The notes below the pieces were generated by a model, which was not told the origin of the DNA, did not search any database, and saw only the letters and a list, made by a program, of their open reading frames with translations. A stretch of DNA of 64,000 nucleotides from NCBI GenBank assembly GCA_025603075.1, contig MU626295.1, positions 62,001 to 126,000 of the forward strand, read 5' to 3'. Positions 11,404-26,325 of the stretch are shown here, piece by piece. The DNA comes from Neoconidiobolus thromboides FSU 785. Taxonomy: Eukaryota; Entomophthoromycota; Entomophthoromycetes; Entomophthorales; Neoconidiobolaceae. The position numbers and the translations under genes are program-made. Position 1 is the first letter of the stretch, and each line of letters opens with the position of its first letter.

Positions 11404-12612
11404 ATGACGGATCGATTACCACCCAATTTATTAAAACTATTTGCTCCTAGACCACCGATGCCATATTTAGCCCCAATGGATCGAGATGAAGATGAAAGAA
11501 CAGGACCAGTTATTTCTGGTATTGCTTCAGCACTCAAGTTTTTGGATGAAGAAAAAAAAAGAGAGTTTAAACCAACGGAAACAATTGACCAATGGAGAGA
11601 GAGAAAAGTAAGTTAAATTGTTTTTTTATACTTGGTTTTAATTTAAAAAAAATGAGATATTAATAACATTCATTGAATTAGATGAAAGAACGTGCTGAAC
11701 TTTGTCATATGACTCTTCAAAATAGAGCTCAAAATTGTAAGTTTAAGAGAATAAGAACCTTTTTTTTAAAATTAAATTCATGTTCTTTTTTCATTTTATA
11801 GGGAAACCAAATGAAAATCCAAACGCTACTAGTGACCCATTTAAAACTTTAATCGTGGCTAGGCTTGTATGGTCTTATTCAAAAACTATCAAAATTAATA
11901 ACAATTTTTCATTTTTTTATTAGGCTTATGATGTAACGGAATCAGATCTTCGTAAAGAGTTAGAATATTATGGACCTTTGAAAAAAGTATTTATATTAAG
12001 AATTAATTTATCTTTTAACCAATAACTAATCATCAACTAGATAAAAATGGTTCAAAATAAAGAAACAAATGAACCAAGAGGTTATGCTTTTGTGGAATTT
12101 GAAAGAGAAAAAGATATGAAAGGTAATTCAATTTATTAGTTTATAAAATGACAATACTAATAATTATTATAGCTGCTTATCATGAAGCGGATGGTGTGCG
12201 TCTTCGCGGCAAAAGAATTTTAATTGATGTTGAACGTGGACGTACAGTTAAAGATTGGAAACCACGTTCTTTAGGTAATACACCTTATATATCACCTTCT
12301 CTAACTTAAACTAACTCATTAACTTTAGGTGGTGGTCTTGGTTACACTCGTAAAGGTAAAAAAGAAGAAAATCAAAAGAACAGTGGAAGAGCTAGAGAGC
12401 CAGCTGCTCCAAGAGAACGCGAACGTGATTCTTACGATGGACATCGTGAAAGAGAGAGGAGAAGAAGTCGCTCACCATATGGTAGTAGAAATCGGGAACG
12501 TAATTATGATCGATATAGAGAAAACCGATATCACGATCGTGACTCCCATCGTCCACCACCAAGGGATTATGATCGTCCTCGTGAATATGAACATGGGTAT
12601 TATCGTCGTTAA
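11404..12612 (+). CDS. SNP1: U1 snRNP 70 kDa protein
   Basis: Seven exons (11404-11607, 11682-11736, 11802-11866, 11924-11986, 12041-12122, 12173-12274, 12329-12612) encode 284 aa. The N-terminus ([17 protein letters not shown]) is the U1-70K region that contacts the Sm ring and U1C. The RRM runs from about residue 102, with RNP2 LIVARLAYD, the [19 protein letters not shown] segment and RNP1 RGYAFVEF. After [17 protein letters not shown], a family hallmark, comes an Arg/Asp/Glu/Ser-rich C-terminal tail. The RRM binds stem-loop 1 of U1 snRNA and thereby helps 5' splice-site recognition. The gene symbol given is the yeast name. Immediately 3' of the stop lie repeated 5'-splice-site-like sequences. 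Confidence 0.95.
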
Positions 12613-13263
12613 TCAATGGTAGGTGAGTTTTTAACAAAAAACTATGGCTTTGCTTGGTTACAGTTATAAGAGATATTTTTTTCTACATTTTTTTTTGATA
12701 GGTATTTTTAATAAAAATAAAATACATCCTATATATTTAATTGTCAGGTAAGTTGGGTAAGATATTGACCTGAAGTTTAATTTAGTTTGTAAGCTGGAAG
12801 ATACTAAGAATGTTTCAATTGTTAAGGTAAGCTTGGTAAGATATAAGAAATCTTGCTTTGCTTTTTAGTTGATAATTTTAAGTTTTTTAATATTAATTAG
12901 GCTAGTTTTATGTAATTAATAGAATTGTAAATTTATTATATTTAATTAAAATAAACAAGTAAAGTTAAATTTAAAGAACGTCTATCAAATTAAAGTGTAT
13001 TTTTATTGTTAATAAAATGATTAAACCCGTACGTTTTGTTTTTTTAAAGTGTTTTTGTTATTATAATTACTACTATTATTAACTATTAAGTTAATTAAAA
13101 CTGAATCAGTTATTCTTGATATTTATATTAATTATTATTCATATAATAATGAAAGAACTAAATTCACATTAATAGCCTCATTTCTCTTTATTTTATTTAT
13201 AACTCAATCAAAGATATATCAATATATAATTCAATTAACATTTAATAAAAAAGTGTATTGAAT
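12613..13263 (+). other. 3' region of U1-70K with repeated GGTAAG elements
   Basis: No coding region is seen. Four sequences like a 5' splice site follow the U1-70K stop: GGTGAG at 12622, GGTAAGTTGG at 12747, GTAAGCTGG at about 12788 and GGTAAGCTTGG at 12826. The last three form imperfect repeats about 40 nt apart, with GTAAGATAT or AAGATAC following. The remainder is A+T-rich and shared with the 3' flank of convergent SmD3. Confidence 0.5.
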
Positions 13264-13781
13264 TTAACGTCCAAATGGACCACCTCGACCTCTACCACGA
13301 GGAGCCATACCTAATAATAAGAACATTATTAAACCCCAACCTTTATAAAAAAAAAAGAAACTAAATAAAAACGGATTACTTACCAACTCTACCACGACCA
13401 CGGATCAAATTTTGGCCTCTGCCTCTTAAAGCCCCTGGTAACATTGTTTTAAACATTGGAGCATTCTTAAGCATATCAGGTACCACAAAATAACGAATAT
13501 GTGAACCACGAATATATAATTGATCTAATTGCATTACTCGTCCATCCCTAGCTGTCATCGTTATCTCTCTTAATTGTATATTCATATTGTCTTCAGCTAA
13601 AATTAAAAGTATTATCAGTTTAAATAATTATGTTTCTTTTTTTTAGATAAAAAAGAAAATTGAATAATACTAACTTACCATCTTGAAGTTTACCACGATA
13701 AAGAGTACCATTGGTAATTTCGACGGTAACTATATGACCCGTAGATTCATGTAATAATTTGATAGGGACACCTAAAACCAT
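13264..13781 (-). CDS. SMD3: Small nuclear ribonucleoprotein Sm D3
   Basis: Three exons on the complement (13781-13679, 13596-13384, 13310-13264) give 120 aa, the usual size. Sm1 motif: [28 protein letters not shown]. Sm2 motif: [20 protein letters not shown]. The C-terminus is an RG-rich tail ([23 protein letters not shown]), a site of arginine methylation in SmD3. Together with SmB it forms part of the heptameric ring on U1, U2, U4 and U5 snRNAs. This is the third spliceosome gene within 5 kb. Confidence 0.96.
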
Positions 13782-14186
13782 TTTGTTTGTTTTGTCCTTT
13801 TTATTTTTTAAAGAATAAGCTTTTGTTGAACTTGCTTCTTTTTGTTAAATTTAATTATGGGAAATTTGTATATAATTGAAAGTTCATTCGATTCTATTGG
13901 TGGACTAGAAGATGCTCGAATCGAATGATGGATAATTTGGTTGCTTGTTTTGAAAGATAGATTTGTGTCACTAATTAGTAAATTAGTTACAATTTGGGTG
14001 CGATTTGTAGGGTTCTATATGTAATTATAAGGTAGAATTAAAAACAGAATGTTTTAATTAATATTTGACTAGTGGCATAGTAATATTTCTTTGAATTGCA
14101 GAATAGAAGTTACTTTAAGACCTATTAGGAAGTGTTTGATAGAGTTACAGCTCAATAAAAATGATGATGACTGCGAACCAAATAAA
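13782..14186. other. Upstream region of SmD3, no gene seen
   Basis: Contains the SmD3 promoter on the complement; otherwise A+T-rich spacer up to a MITE. Confidence 0.4.
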
Positions 14187-14286
14187 TGGGGATGTTTTTT
14201 TGGCTTTATTACTTTTTACATCTTCTAAGCAGTATTTGAGCGAAAAAATTGTTAGCAAAATTCTTAAATACAAAAATACATTCCCA
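14187..14286 (-). mobile_element. MITE copy 2
   Basis: Reverse-oriented copy starting TGGGGATGTTTTTTTGG and ending ACATTCCCA. It is flanked by AAA/AAT, so the TA duplication is not clean. Confidence 0.7.
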
Positions 14287-14723
14287 AATGGTAAATTAAC
14301 CAATTAAAATTAGGTTCAAACTTATAAACCAAAGTCAATTTAGCTTGATCTAGCCACCCTTTTAATTATCTATATACAAAAATGACAGTGGACTTTAAGC
14401 GTTTATCAGATATATTATTAAGGTAGGTCTTTAAACTAATGGATCCAGGAAAGCTTTTTAAATTTCAATTTCTGGACAAGTATTTATTTTTAGTTGTTGA
14501 TAAGAGGCTATCAAGCATAAGTTGACTTATTCGGTTTATAATCAAGTAAAGTATATAAAACGTCGTCACTGTCAAGAAAACTTTATCAAGTAAAATAGTT
14601 TGTTGATTAAACACTTAATTATACATATCTGCAATACTAAATTTTGGATTATTGTCAAAATATAAAATCATTAAATTATATATTAGTGTCGGATTTATAC
14701 AACAATAATAGTAATGATAGTAA

Positions 14724-15449
14724 ATAAACCCTGAATTACCATGTTTAAAGAGATTGAAGATAGCATCAACTGATTACAAACAATCAATAAAGAAATTAGA
14801 AGATTAGTTAAAGCAAATTGAGGCGTTTGGAATTTGCGGAATTAGCTTAAACACTGAGGAGATTTCTAACTTTATTAATTTAAATAATTTAAAGATGTTT
14901 AAACTATGTTCATATGACGATGTTTCTTTTAAGGCTTTGGACATCATCAAAACCAAATTTAATAAATTGTAACTACTAAAGACAAAATCAAGCAACTATA
15001 TAAAAAATTGCCGTAAAGCTAATCCGAATATAAGCTTTAATTTGAGTTTAAAATTGAGAATTCAAGAGAACTTCAATATCGGTTTTTACATCCAACACCT
15101 CAGTGAGGTAAAGCAATTTAGAAGTATAAACATAACCAATAGTCATGACAAAAAGTTTTGTGCTTATCGTTTAAACAATGATATGAGGATATATAAAAAC
15201 GGCACTCCTACTATTTTCGGTAATTTTATTTTAGACAATGAGCATGATTTTGATTTTTTAAATTTATCAGCACTAAAAGTCTTCTTTACCTTTTTATGAA
15301 GACTATTAGATTTAATTCAATCATTATCAAATATAAAACCCATTGATTTTGATAAATTAAGAGATGATAGTAGTTTATATTATAATTCTAAAGTAAAAGA
15401 AGTAGCTTTGATTATAACAAAAATACTTTGGACAGATATAAAAAAGTAA
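14724..15449 (+). pseudogene. Decayed LRR-like protein gene, copy A
   Basis: One frame (third frame of the window) stays protein-like across about 725 bases but is broken by TAG 14805, TAA 14968 and TGA 15297. It reads LPCLKRLKIAS, then IEAFGICGISLNTEE, FINLNNLKMFKLCSYDD, LKLRIQENFNIGFYI and, past the TGA, RLLDLIQSLSNIKPIDF before a TAA at 15447. The spacing of LxxLxxLxI units suggests leucine-rich repeats. The same order of segments (LPxLKxxxI, IExxG, FIxNxxLK) recurs in the minus-strand remnant at 52.6-54 kb. No intact member occurs here, and no start codon can be supported. Confidence 0.5.
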
Positions 15450-15833
15450 AATCTATTGTATTTAAGGACCTTCAAACGTAGTTTGAGAATTTTGTTTATT
15501 TGCTATTCCGTTTTTCAAATTTTGAATATTTGCATGCCACGGCTTTTAAGTTAATAAGCATTAAATCAAGAGTTAGTCACAACCCTATTATCCCTTTTTT
15601 ATTCACTACAACTTGTATAAACTAATGTATTATAAATAAGCAATTAGTCGTTTCATGAGTATACATTATGTAACTTACATGGCGATATGGCACTATAGCA
15701 ATATAGTTTAATATAATTTATTGATATAATGAAACTTATTTTAAGATGATTCAAATTGTAATTAAATATTAATACTAAAAAGTTTAAGCTAATATTGCTA
15801 TAGTAAAACCATAAACACTATAGATTTAAGATA
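15450..15833. other. A+T-rich spacer, nothing recognised
   Basis: No gene, RNA or repeat is supported between the decayed gene and the next MITE. Confidence 0.4.
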
Positions 15834-15920
15834 TGGGAGTGTTTTTTTTAACTTCATTATTTTTTCCATTATTTAAGCGGAAAAATTGTTAGTAAAATTC
15901 TTAAACAAAAATACATCCCA
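15834..15920 (-). mobile_element. MITE copy 3
   Basis: Reverse copy with TA on both sides, ends TGGGAGTGT and ACATCCCA. It lacks about 12 bases of the GCTATTTGAGTG core, so it is a small internal deletion derivative. Confidence 0.75.
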
Positions 15921-16597
15921 TATTAAGTTCTTACATGTAGCATGTAGCTATAGGTTAAATTGTATATTAAAATAGCTTTTATATCAATCTTTATATTACT
16001 TATTATTTATATAAGGGTTGGACTATTGTATATAAAAAGAATAGTAGAGGCTACAGAAATTTGCTTATATAAGGATAGGTCAAAAAGTTCAAAAAGTAAT
16101 GAGGCTAGAAAAATGCTAGAAGGCTGATTTTTTACAAGTGTAATTTATAAGGATGTAATATATTATTTAAAAAGTTTTAAAATATCAGTCAGCAGTTTTT
16201 ATAAATTAATAAATGCAAAGAATAATCTAAAAATTACTAAAAGAATTTATTTGGATTTGTTATAAAAAAAGCTATTTTTTAATTATAAAAGGTATTATTT
16301 TTATATTTCCATATTTATAATTCACGATTATAGTAGAGAATTATAACTGTTATTGTATTCAACATATATAACATCTTAATATAAAATATAGTTTTTTTAA
16401 ACTTTATTATGTATAATTTTAGTAAATTTATTTCATTTTTTAGTTATATTACTTTTTTACTAATTTCTTGTATACTTTATGTTTCTTTATTTATAAAGTT
16501 ATTTTAGTTATTAAAGCTTTTTTTTTAAACTTAGTATAAATAATTAAAAAACTTTTACAGTTTTTTTTATTAAATATTATGTTTTATAATAAACATT

Positions 16598-16694
16598 TGA
16601 GGATATATATTTTTGCTTAACAATTTTAAGCAATTTTTCCACTCAAATAGTGTTTAAAAGATGAAAAAAACAATGAAACCAAAAAACATTGCCA
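16598..16694 (+). mobile_element. MITE copy 4, diverged
   Basis: Forward copy with substituted ends (TGAGGATAT...ACATTGCCA) but a clear core: CACTCAAATAGTGTTTAAAAG. Confidence 0.6.
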
Positions 16695-16949
16695 TTTGTA
16701 AAAAACCTTAGTTAAAGTTAAATTGCTGCTAATCAAAAATAAACCTTTTTTATGGCAATGTTATTGAAGTAGATTTTTTATTACTTTAACGAACTACTTT
16801 TTTAAACAAAGCTTATTAATTAACTCATAATAGTATTTCAACAACCATTTATAGCACTTATAATAATAAAGGATGTCAAGAGTTATCTGATGACTGATAA
16901 GCTTAAGATTTTCAAATGAAGATAAATTGTTTGTACAGAAATTCAAATA

Positions 16950-17048
16950 TGGGATGTATCTTTGTGTTTAAGAATTTTACTAACAAATTCTCCACTTAAA
17001 TAGCGCTTAAAAAATGGAAAAATAGTGAAGTCAAAAAAAACATTCCCA
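16950..17048 (+). mobile_element. MITE copy 5
   Basis: Forward copy, TGGGATGTATC...ACATTCCCA, flanked by TA on both sides. Confidence 0.75.
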
Positions 17049-19372
17049 TAACAGTATTTTCAACACATCACGTTTCTTTTAAGAAAAATATTTAAATAAA
17101 CTGAAGTAATTAATTCAACAAAAAGTATTAACAAAAACAAACAAAAATCTAAATTTTTGTTATAATATTTTAAGCCATTCACTTTTGTTGATAGTTTCTA
17201 TTGAATTTTTTTCTTCAGTTTATTTGGATTTCTTACTTGATATACTCATGATAGTTTAAAAATACTGTATTAGCCTGGAAAAATGAATTTATTTTTAGAC
17301 AATCACATAAAGAATAACTATAGATATTCATGAAGAAAACCCATATTAAAATTTTACGAAGATGTTTTTTCCTCAAAATTTTGCTCAGTTTTAAGCAGTT
17401 AAAATTATATCGTATATATTTCTAAACCGAAAAACATGCTTATTTTTTATTGTGTTAAATTCAAAGTTGATGATAATAAACTATATTAATTTATCAATAG
17501 TTATAAAATTATATATATTTTAAAGATAGGAATTTTTAAAATAGAATATCAAGGGGTAAACTGAAATTACTAAATAAAAAAGGAGCAAAATAAGAAAAAA
17601 TAGAGCTATAATTTATTAAAACTATTTTTAAGGTTAAATTTTAAATCGATTGAAGTGAAAGGCAATTTACTATTTTTGAAAACAAAGACTTTAAAAATAC
17701 AGGGTCAAAAAGTTATTGAAAGAGCTAATATATTCGAAATTATAAAAAAAATATAATTCTTAGCCGATATGTTTTAAAATGTAACAATAGTATATTTAAG
17801 AAGTATAAAAAATTTATATAGCTCAAAAGTAAGTTGTAAACTAAGTAACTGATTTAAAATATTACTTTTAAAGGTAATACAAATGCTATTGGATATTTTT
17901 AAGGAAAATGGTTTTCTGTTTTACATTTCCCTAAGAAATAGTGGGAAAAAGTTAAAGTTATTTAAATTTAAGCCACTTTAATAAGCTATAAAGTTTTAAG
18001 AGATTTGTTCTCACAGTAGATTTATTTTGAAATAAAATCTATATATTAAAATATTCAAAGTTTGTTGGATTTAATAAATCTTAAAATAGTTTTTTTATAG
18101 AATTTATCTATTAAAAAACTACTAGATCTATAAATAAAATATTTTGTGTTATTTTTATATTGAAGTTAACTTTTGTATTTTGAATTGCCTCAAAATAGGA
18201 AAGGTCCTTGAATTATTTACCAAACAGATTCTGTTAGGGAATATTACAGGAAGATAGATCTAAAAATTCCTTAATTGAAAATAGCCTATTGTACAATGCT
18301 CAATGCGCCGATATTTTGTATATGTTGCTTCCTAATATAAAAATAATATTAAATTACAAGTATTTTTAGAATGTAGGTCTTGTAATAATTTTCTATTATC
18401 TATTGTTTTATTTATTATTAATTGATTTAATTTAATTAAAGTCTTCCCTATTTTTAGCTTCACTTTTATGCTAGTAATTATAACCTTAATAAGAACCTTA
18501 AACTTCCAATGAATAGGTGTTAGGAGCTCTGAAACCTTGCTTTAGAATAAGTAACCGTTAATGATAGATTATAGGCATTTAACAAAAAAATTGATGGATT
18601 TTTAAATGATAGAAAAGGTGCCAACAGTTCAAATTTTTCGACACCGAAATGATTTACCAACTTTTTTTTTTTGAATATTCTTAATTTTAAAATGTCTGTT
18701 TTTTTCATTGTTGAAATCATACTTTGTGTACTCCTTTAAAACATTCATTTGAAATATAACGAATTAAAATTAAATATTCCAAATATGCCCAATTATGTTA
18801 TGGCTGATTTAAGTTAGAAAGCCTATCAAAACTGACTTGAACATCTATTTATGGAATAGTAATTTATTTGAAATCATAAGCTTTTGGAACAAGAAAAATA
18901 AAAGCCAATTATTTTGAAGTTTAGAGTATAAACTTAACTTTATTAGTAAAATCCAGGAAATTTAGGAACTGGCTAATTCAAACAATATAAGATCTTTCCG
19001 CTAAAACTATAACATCTCATCCATATATATATTTTATATTCCCACTCAAATGTGGCATGATTTATTTTCTTATTAATTTATTTGAATCATTAGGCCTATT
19101 TATTAATATCAGCTTAACATTAAAAATCATCTTTTTCACCTTAATCTAACGGTATCCCCAAGTTTTAAGTTTGAAATACTGTGGGGAATTTTTTTATCAA
19201 CCATTATTTTACCAATTTTAACTTGTTAACTTTGTGACAACTTACTGTTTACTCTTAATTATCAACTACGTTTGTCTATTGTTTGTTTATTTTAGACCTG
19301 ACTTTTCTTTTATTTAATCCTTTCTTGTTTTTAATATAATACTTAATTTAATATAATTTAATTTAATATAAA
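17049..19372. other. Gene-poor A+T-rich region
   Basis: About 2.3 kb without a supported gene. Short frames exist (for example 66 codons on the complement at 18520-18720), but none shows a family motif, intron structure or composition like the neighbouring genes. The right end must contain the promoter of the KIN1-like kinase gene. Confidence 0.5.
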
Positions 19373-22006
19373 ATGGATTTCCTTGACCCGGTTGATATTG
19401 ATCCTCGTTATCCAGGTAGAAGGCAATCCAAGCTGCTATACCAAGTAATACAATCTCAAGTAGGTCTTTTAAATATTATTTTTAAACATATTCTAACTAT
19501 TTTTAAAGAATGGTTCCCAATCTTCAAATCCAAATTCAAGGCTAAGTGTGTATAAAAATAGTCAAGCTGATGCTATAAAATTAAATCATCGTCAAACTGT
19601 CTATAAAACTTCAATGGACCCACCCAGTCCTGATTCTCGTCAAAGTATATATAGAACAGTTGCTGATGGCACTAAAATAAATTCTCATGGTGGTATTAGG
19701 ACAATGGTTGAAGGGAGCAGAGAAAGTTCGCGTCAAAGTGTTTACAGAACGGTAATGCCTGAAGGTAGCAAAGCAAGCTCCCGTCAAAGCGTTTACAAGA
19801 CCACACTTCCAGAAAGCCACAAATCTACTTCCGGAAGATCTAGATCTAAAACTTGTACTCCAGGGGATGTAAGCAGTACTTCCCCAATACGTTCTAAAAC
19901 ACTTTTCAATGAAGCGTTACTAAGTAGAAAATCCTATCACCAACCTTCTTCCGAAAAGCTATCAACGTCACCTAAAACTCGACCAGCTCACCTCATATCC
20001 AATTCAGACAAATCTCATTCCCGAAAATCAAAATATCAGACTGCTGTTTCTCCTGAAGTCAGCACATCACCCCCTATCTCTATTCCTGGAAAAATCACAA
20101 CTGATGAAGGTGATATTCTTGTTTTATCATCTAAATCTCCCAAAGGATCTCCAGAATCTATTTATTCAAAAGAGGAATCACAGGGTGATTTCAAAAATGA
20201 CATTCTTGATAATTCTGATGATAAAGGTTCTACTCCAGACGATTTATTTGGAGATTCAAATATTAAAGAAAAGAAAGATGTCGATATCGATACTCCAACA
20301 TCTCTTCTTACTGAGGTTGGAGATTACCTTATTAAAAGAGATATTGGACAAGGAACATTTGGTGTTGTCAAACTTGCCGAGCATAAAGTAACCAAACTTA
20401 CGGTAAGTATTTCCTAAATTTCCAAATATTTTTTCTAATATTGATCTAGGTCGCCATTAAAGTCATTACTAAAGCTTCAATTAAAAATGCCCGTGCTCGA
20501 GCTAGGGTTGAACAGGAGCTTCGACTTTTGCCACTACTTGATCACCCAAACATTGTCAAAGTTTATGAAGTTATTGAGGATGAAGAACGCTACATGATTG
20601 TTATGGAACACATCTCAGGTGGAGAGTTGTTTCAATATATTGTAAAAAATCGTCGAGTAAATGAAAGGGAATCTCGTTACTTCTTTCGGCAGATTGTATC
20701 AGCATTACAATACTGTCATCATAATTCAATAATACATAGAGATATGAAACCAGAAAACTTGCTATTAGATTCTAAAATGCAAATTAAACTGATCGATTTT
20801 GGTTTTGCCAGTTTTTATCATCCCGAAGGTACCCTTTCAACCTTTTGTGGGTCTCCTTATTATGCATCTCCTGAAATGGTCCGTGGCCTTGACTACGTAG
20901 GGCCAGAAGTGGACATATGGAGTTTAGGTGTCACTCTTTATACTATGCTTTCAGGAAAATTACCATTTAACGCATATAACCTTAAAAGCTTCCAAAGAAA
21001 AGTTACCCGGGGTGAATATGAAATACCTGTATATTTTTCCAAGGAAGTCACTGATTTAATTCGTTGTACTCTTAATACGGATCGTCGTAAGCGTATTTCT
21101 ATTGATAACATTCGTTTACATCCATGGACTAATGCTGGATATTCTGATCTCCCAAGTGGGCATTTAATGATTCGCCCACCTATTGTAAGGAATCCAGATA
21201 TTGAAATAATGAAACTTCTTGATCCATATGGATACAAACTTGAAGAAGTTAAACTTGTCCTTCTCACAAACAATCGTGCTATAAACCCAGTTTATTGCTT
21301 ATATCACCTTCTAGAAGAAAGTAAATCTAGGAGAGAAAAAGAAAAGGCCAAGGTAGAAAAACAACGTCAAAAATCACTAAAAAGAACTCAAACTTTAAAG
21401 ATTGATACTTCTGTTGCTGGTGAGCATAAGGTAATGGAAGAAGAAAGATCACCAGATCAAGAAGAAAATGAGTTGATTTCAACAGAAAAATCTAGACGTT
21501 ATAGTATAGATACTACCCATGACGATAACTTTTCAGAAGACCTTCCACTTTCTCAAACCCCTCTTAAAGCAGCTGGTAGATCCTTCGATTCAATTTCTAG
21601 ACGTCAGCATGATCAGTCAAAAATAAGACCAGTCATTGCTAACAATATCGGTGTAAATAATAGTGATGGAGTTTCACAAAGTGGGTTAAGAAACCCATTA
21701 TTAATCGAAAAAGAGCCAAAAGAGGGGTGGTTTACTGGGCTTTTCAATGTGTCTACAACGTCTAATAAACCACACCAACAAATTGTTCAAGAGCTTGAAA
21801 GAGTGATGACTAATTTGCAAATAGAGTTCCAACAACTGGAGTCACGATTTGTATGTGAGAGCAAAGAAAATAAACTAGCATTTGAAGTACGTATTATGTG
21901 GAAGGATTCGGTTAAAGCATTTATGATATGTTTTAAAAATTTAAAAGGCTCATCATGGGCACATAAAAAATTTTGCTACAAAATTATTCAAAGGATGTTT
22001 ATATAA
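19373..22006 (+). CDS. KIN1/MARK-type Ser/Thr kinase with KA1 domain
   Basis: Three exons (19373-19459, 19509-20402, 20450-22006) encode about 845 aa. Residues 30-300 are a disordered, Ser-rich region holding a repeated R-Q-[ST]-[VI]-Y-[KR]-T motif. The kinase domain starts near 304 (GQGTFGVVKLAEHK) and shows AIKV, HRDMKPENLLLD (about 424), LIDFGFAS, the T-loop LSTFCGSPYYASPE and DIWSLGVTLYTMLSGKLPF. A UBA-like segment follows (PYGYKLEEVKLVLLTNN). The last 75 residues (QIEFQQLESRFVCESKENKLAFEV...) look like a KA1 domain, which binds acidic phospholipids and autoinhibits MARK/KIN1 kinases. Fungal KIN1 proteins act in polarity, exocytosis and cell-end or septum control. BRSK or GIN4 relatives are less likely because of the KA1 end. 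Confidence 0.85.
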
Positions 22007-23073
22007 TAACTTAAGGATTACTATTTATACTATACAGTGAAATCGGTTTTAAATATTTTATGCTAACAATAAAGAATATATTTGGTTTTATATTTTCAGT
22101 TTTTATTGAGCTTTTATATCTTTTGAGAACAAATTGCCAAGATGTTGTGCATTAAATTAACAGGGATCCAATATTAAGGTATTCTAATAATTAAAAACTT
22201 GAATCGCTTTAATACAATTGAGTAATAATTTTAGATTTAAAGTATTGGCAAAGCTATAAATAGATAAATTTAATTTGTGAAGCTGCAGCAAATGAGATTT
22301 TAGTTTGGAGCAATTCACAAATTTTAAATTTATGCCTATAAATCATAAGTATTTTGCGTTATCCCTGGTTTATTTAAATTATATCCGAAAGCTCATATTT
22401 TAACTAGTTAGTGATACCAAGAATAAGTCACAAATAGAGAACATAAAACAAAACACGCGCACACATATCAAAGTAGCATTACTCTTGAAAAATCATATTT
22501 TTTATATTAAGCAAATATTCTAATTAACTACTTTTACAATTTGAGACAAATTATATCTTTAATAAAAAAATCCAAATTACTATATAGCTTCAGTAGTATA
22601 ATAAAGTTAGAACTTATTAGAGAAGGGTTATTATTTTAGCACTATTATAATTAAAAGATATTGTATAGCTTTTATTAACGCTTATATTTATAATGCTCAG
22701 AGTTTTATTGTAATTAAAATCTAGTATATATATAAAATAATTTATATTTAAAGGATGTTAATTAGTTATACTTTGTGGCATTTGCTGTAAACGATATGGT
22801 AGACAATAGGGCCAGTTGTTTAAATACAATAGTAGAAATAGTAGAAATTGCATTTAGCATAAGTTCAGTGTGATCTTAATGGCTAAATTTCAATGTGAGT
22901 TCAAAAGCATTTTATATTTTTTTATAGTTAATAAATCATTACCATTATTTTTAAAATAATAATATTGTGTATTGTATACTGATATAATAGCTTTAGTATG
23001 GCATTATAGTTGCTTCCTCAACTAAATCTCAAATATAGTCGATATCTATTAATATATTGAAACATTACATTTA
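22007..23073. other. Convergent spacer between KIN1-like gene and MET3
   Basis: 3' flanks of both genes; A+T-rich, no gene or MITE recognised. Confidence 0.5.
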
Positions 23074-25844
<2,771 letters not shown>

Positions 25845-25935
25845 TTTTTTTAGTTTCATTACTTTTCTATTTTTAAGTGCTATTTGAGTGGAAAGATTAT
25901 TAGTAAAATTCTTAAATAAAAAAATATATCTTCAT
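25845..25935 (-). mobile_element. MITE fragment, copy 6
   Basis: Reverse copy that keeps TTTAGTTTCATTACTTTT, the GTGCTATTTGAGTGGAAAG core and the AGTAAAATTCTTAAA end, but has lost its TGGGG terminus and has a mutated 3' end. Confidence 0.65.
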
Positions 25936-26325
25936 ATGTATATGTGGAGTGTTTTATGGTCATATTACTTTTTCACTTTTTATACTATAAACTATCATTT
26001 GATGTAAAATAGGTATTCTAAAATTAACATATTTATTTCCAAACTTTGTAATAAAGAAATTTTATAGTTTAGCTCTATATTATGTATTTTATACAATAAA
26101 GAAACCAGCTTTTAAAATCTTAAGATTTTTATGAATAACCGATATTTTTTCTTGAAAACAGTACTTTACTTTAGGTCAAAATAATTATTCTTAATTTTGT
26201 AAATGAAATGTCAATATAAAATTTTTAATAAAAGAGTATGTCCTACTTGGATCATTGTAGCTTCATCCGCAACTTCAATGAATTTATTTATGAATACAAA
26301 AATGGAGTGAGTAGTTTTTTTACAT
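25936..26325. other. A+T-rich spacer, nothing recognised
   Basis: 3' flank of the GH20 gene; no supported feature. Confidence 0.4.

Noticed and set aside
12392-12637. 81-codon antisense frame in U1-70K
   Set aside because: Shadow of the Arg/Asp-rich tail of U1-70K.
14724-15449. Alternative genetic code or stop readthrough to explain one frame with TAG, TAA and TGA
   Set aside because: All three stop codons occur in it, and intact genes nearby use the same codons as terminators; decay is simpler.
18520-18720. 66-codon frame on the complement in the 17-19 kb desert
   Set aside because: No motif, no introns, no homologous copy seen in the window; could be chance or a fragment of the decayed LRR-like family, but unsupported.
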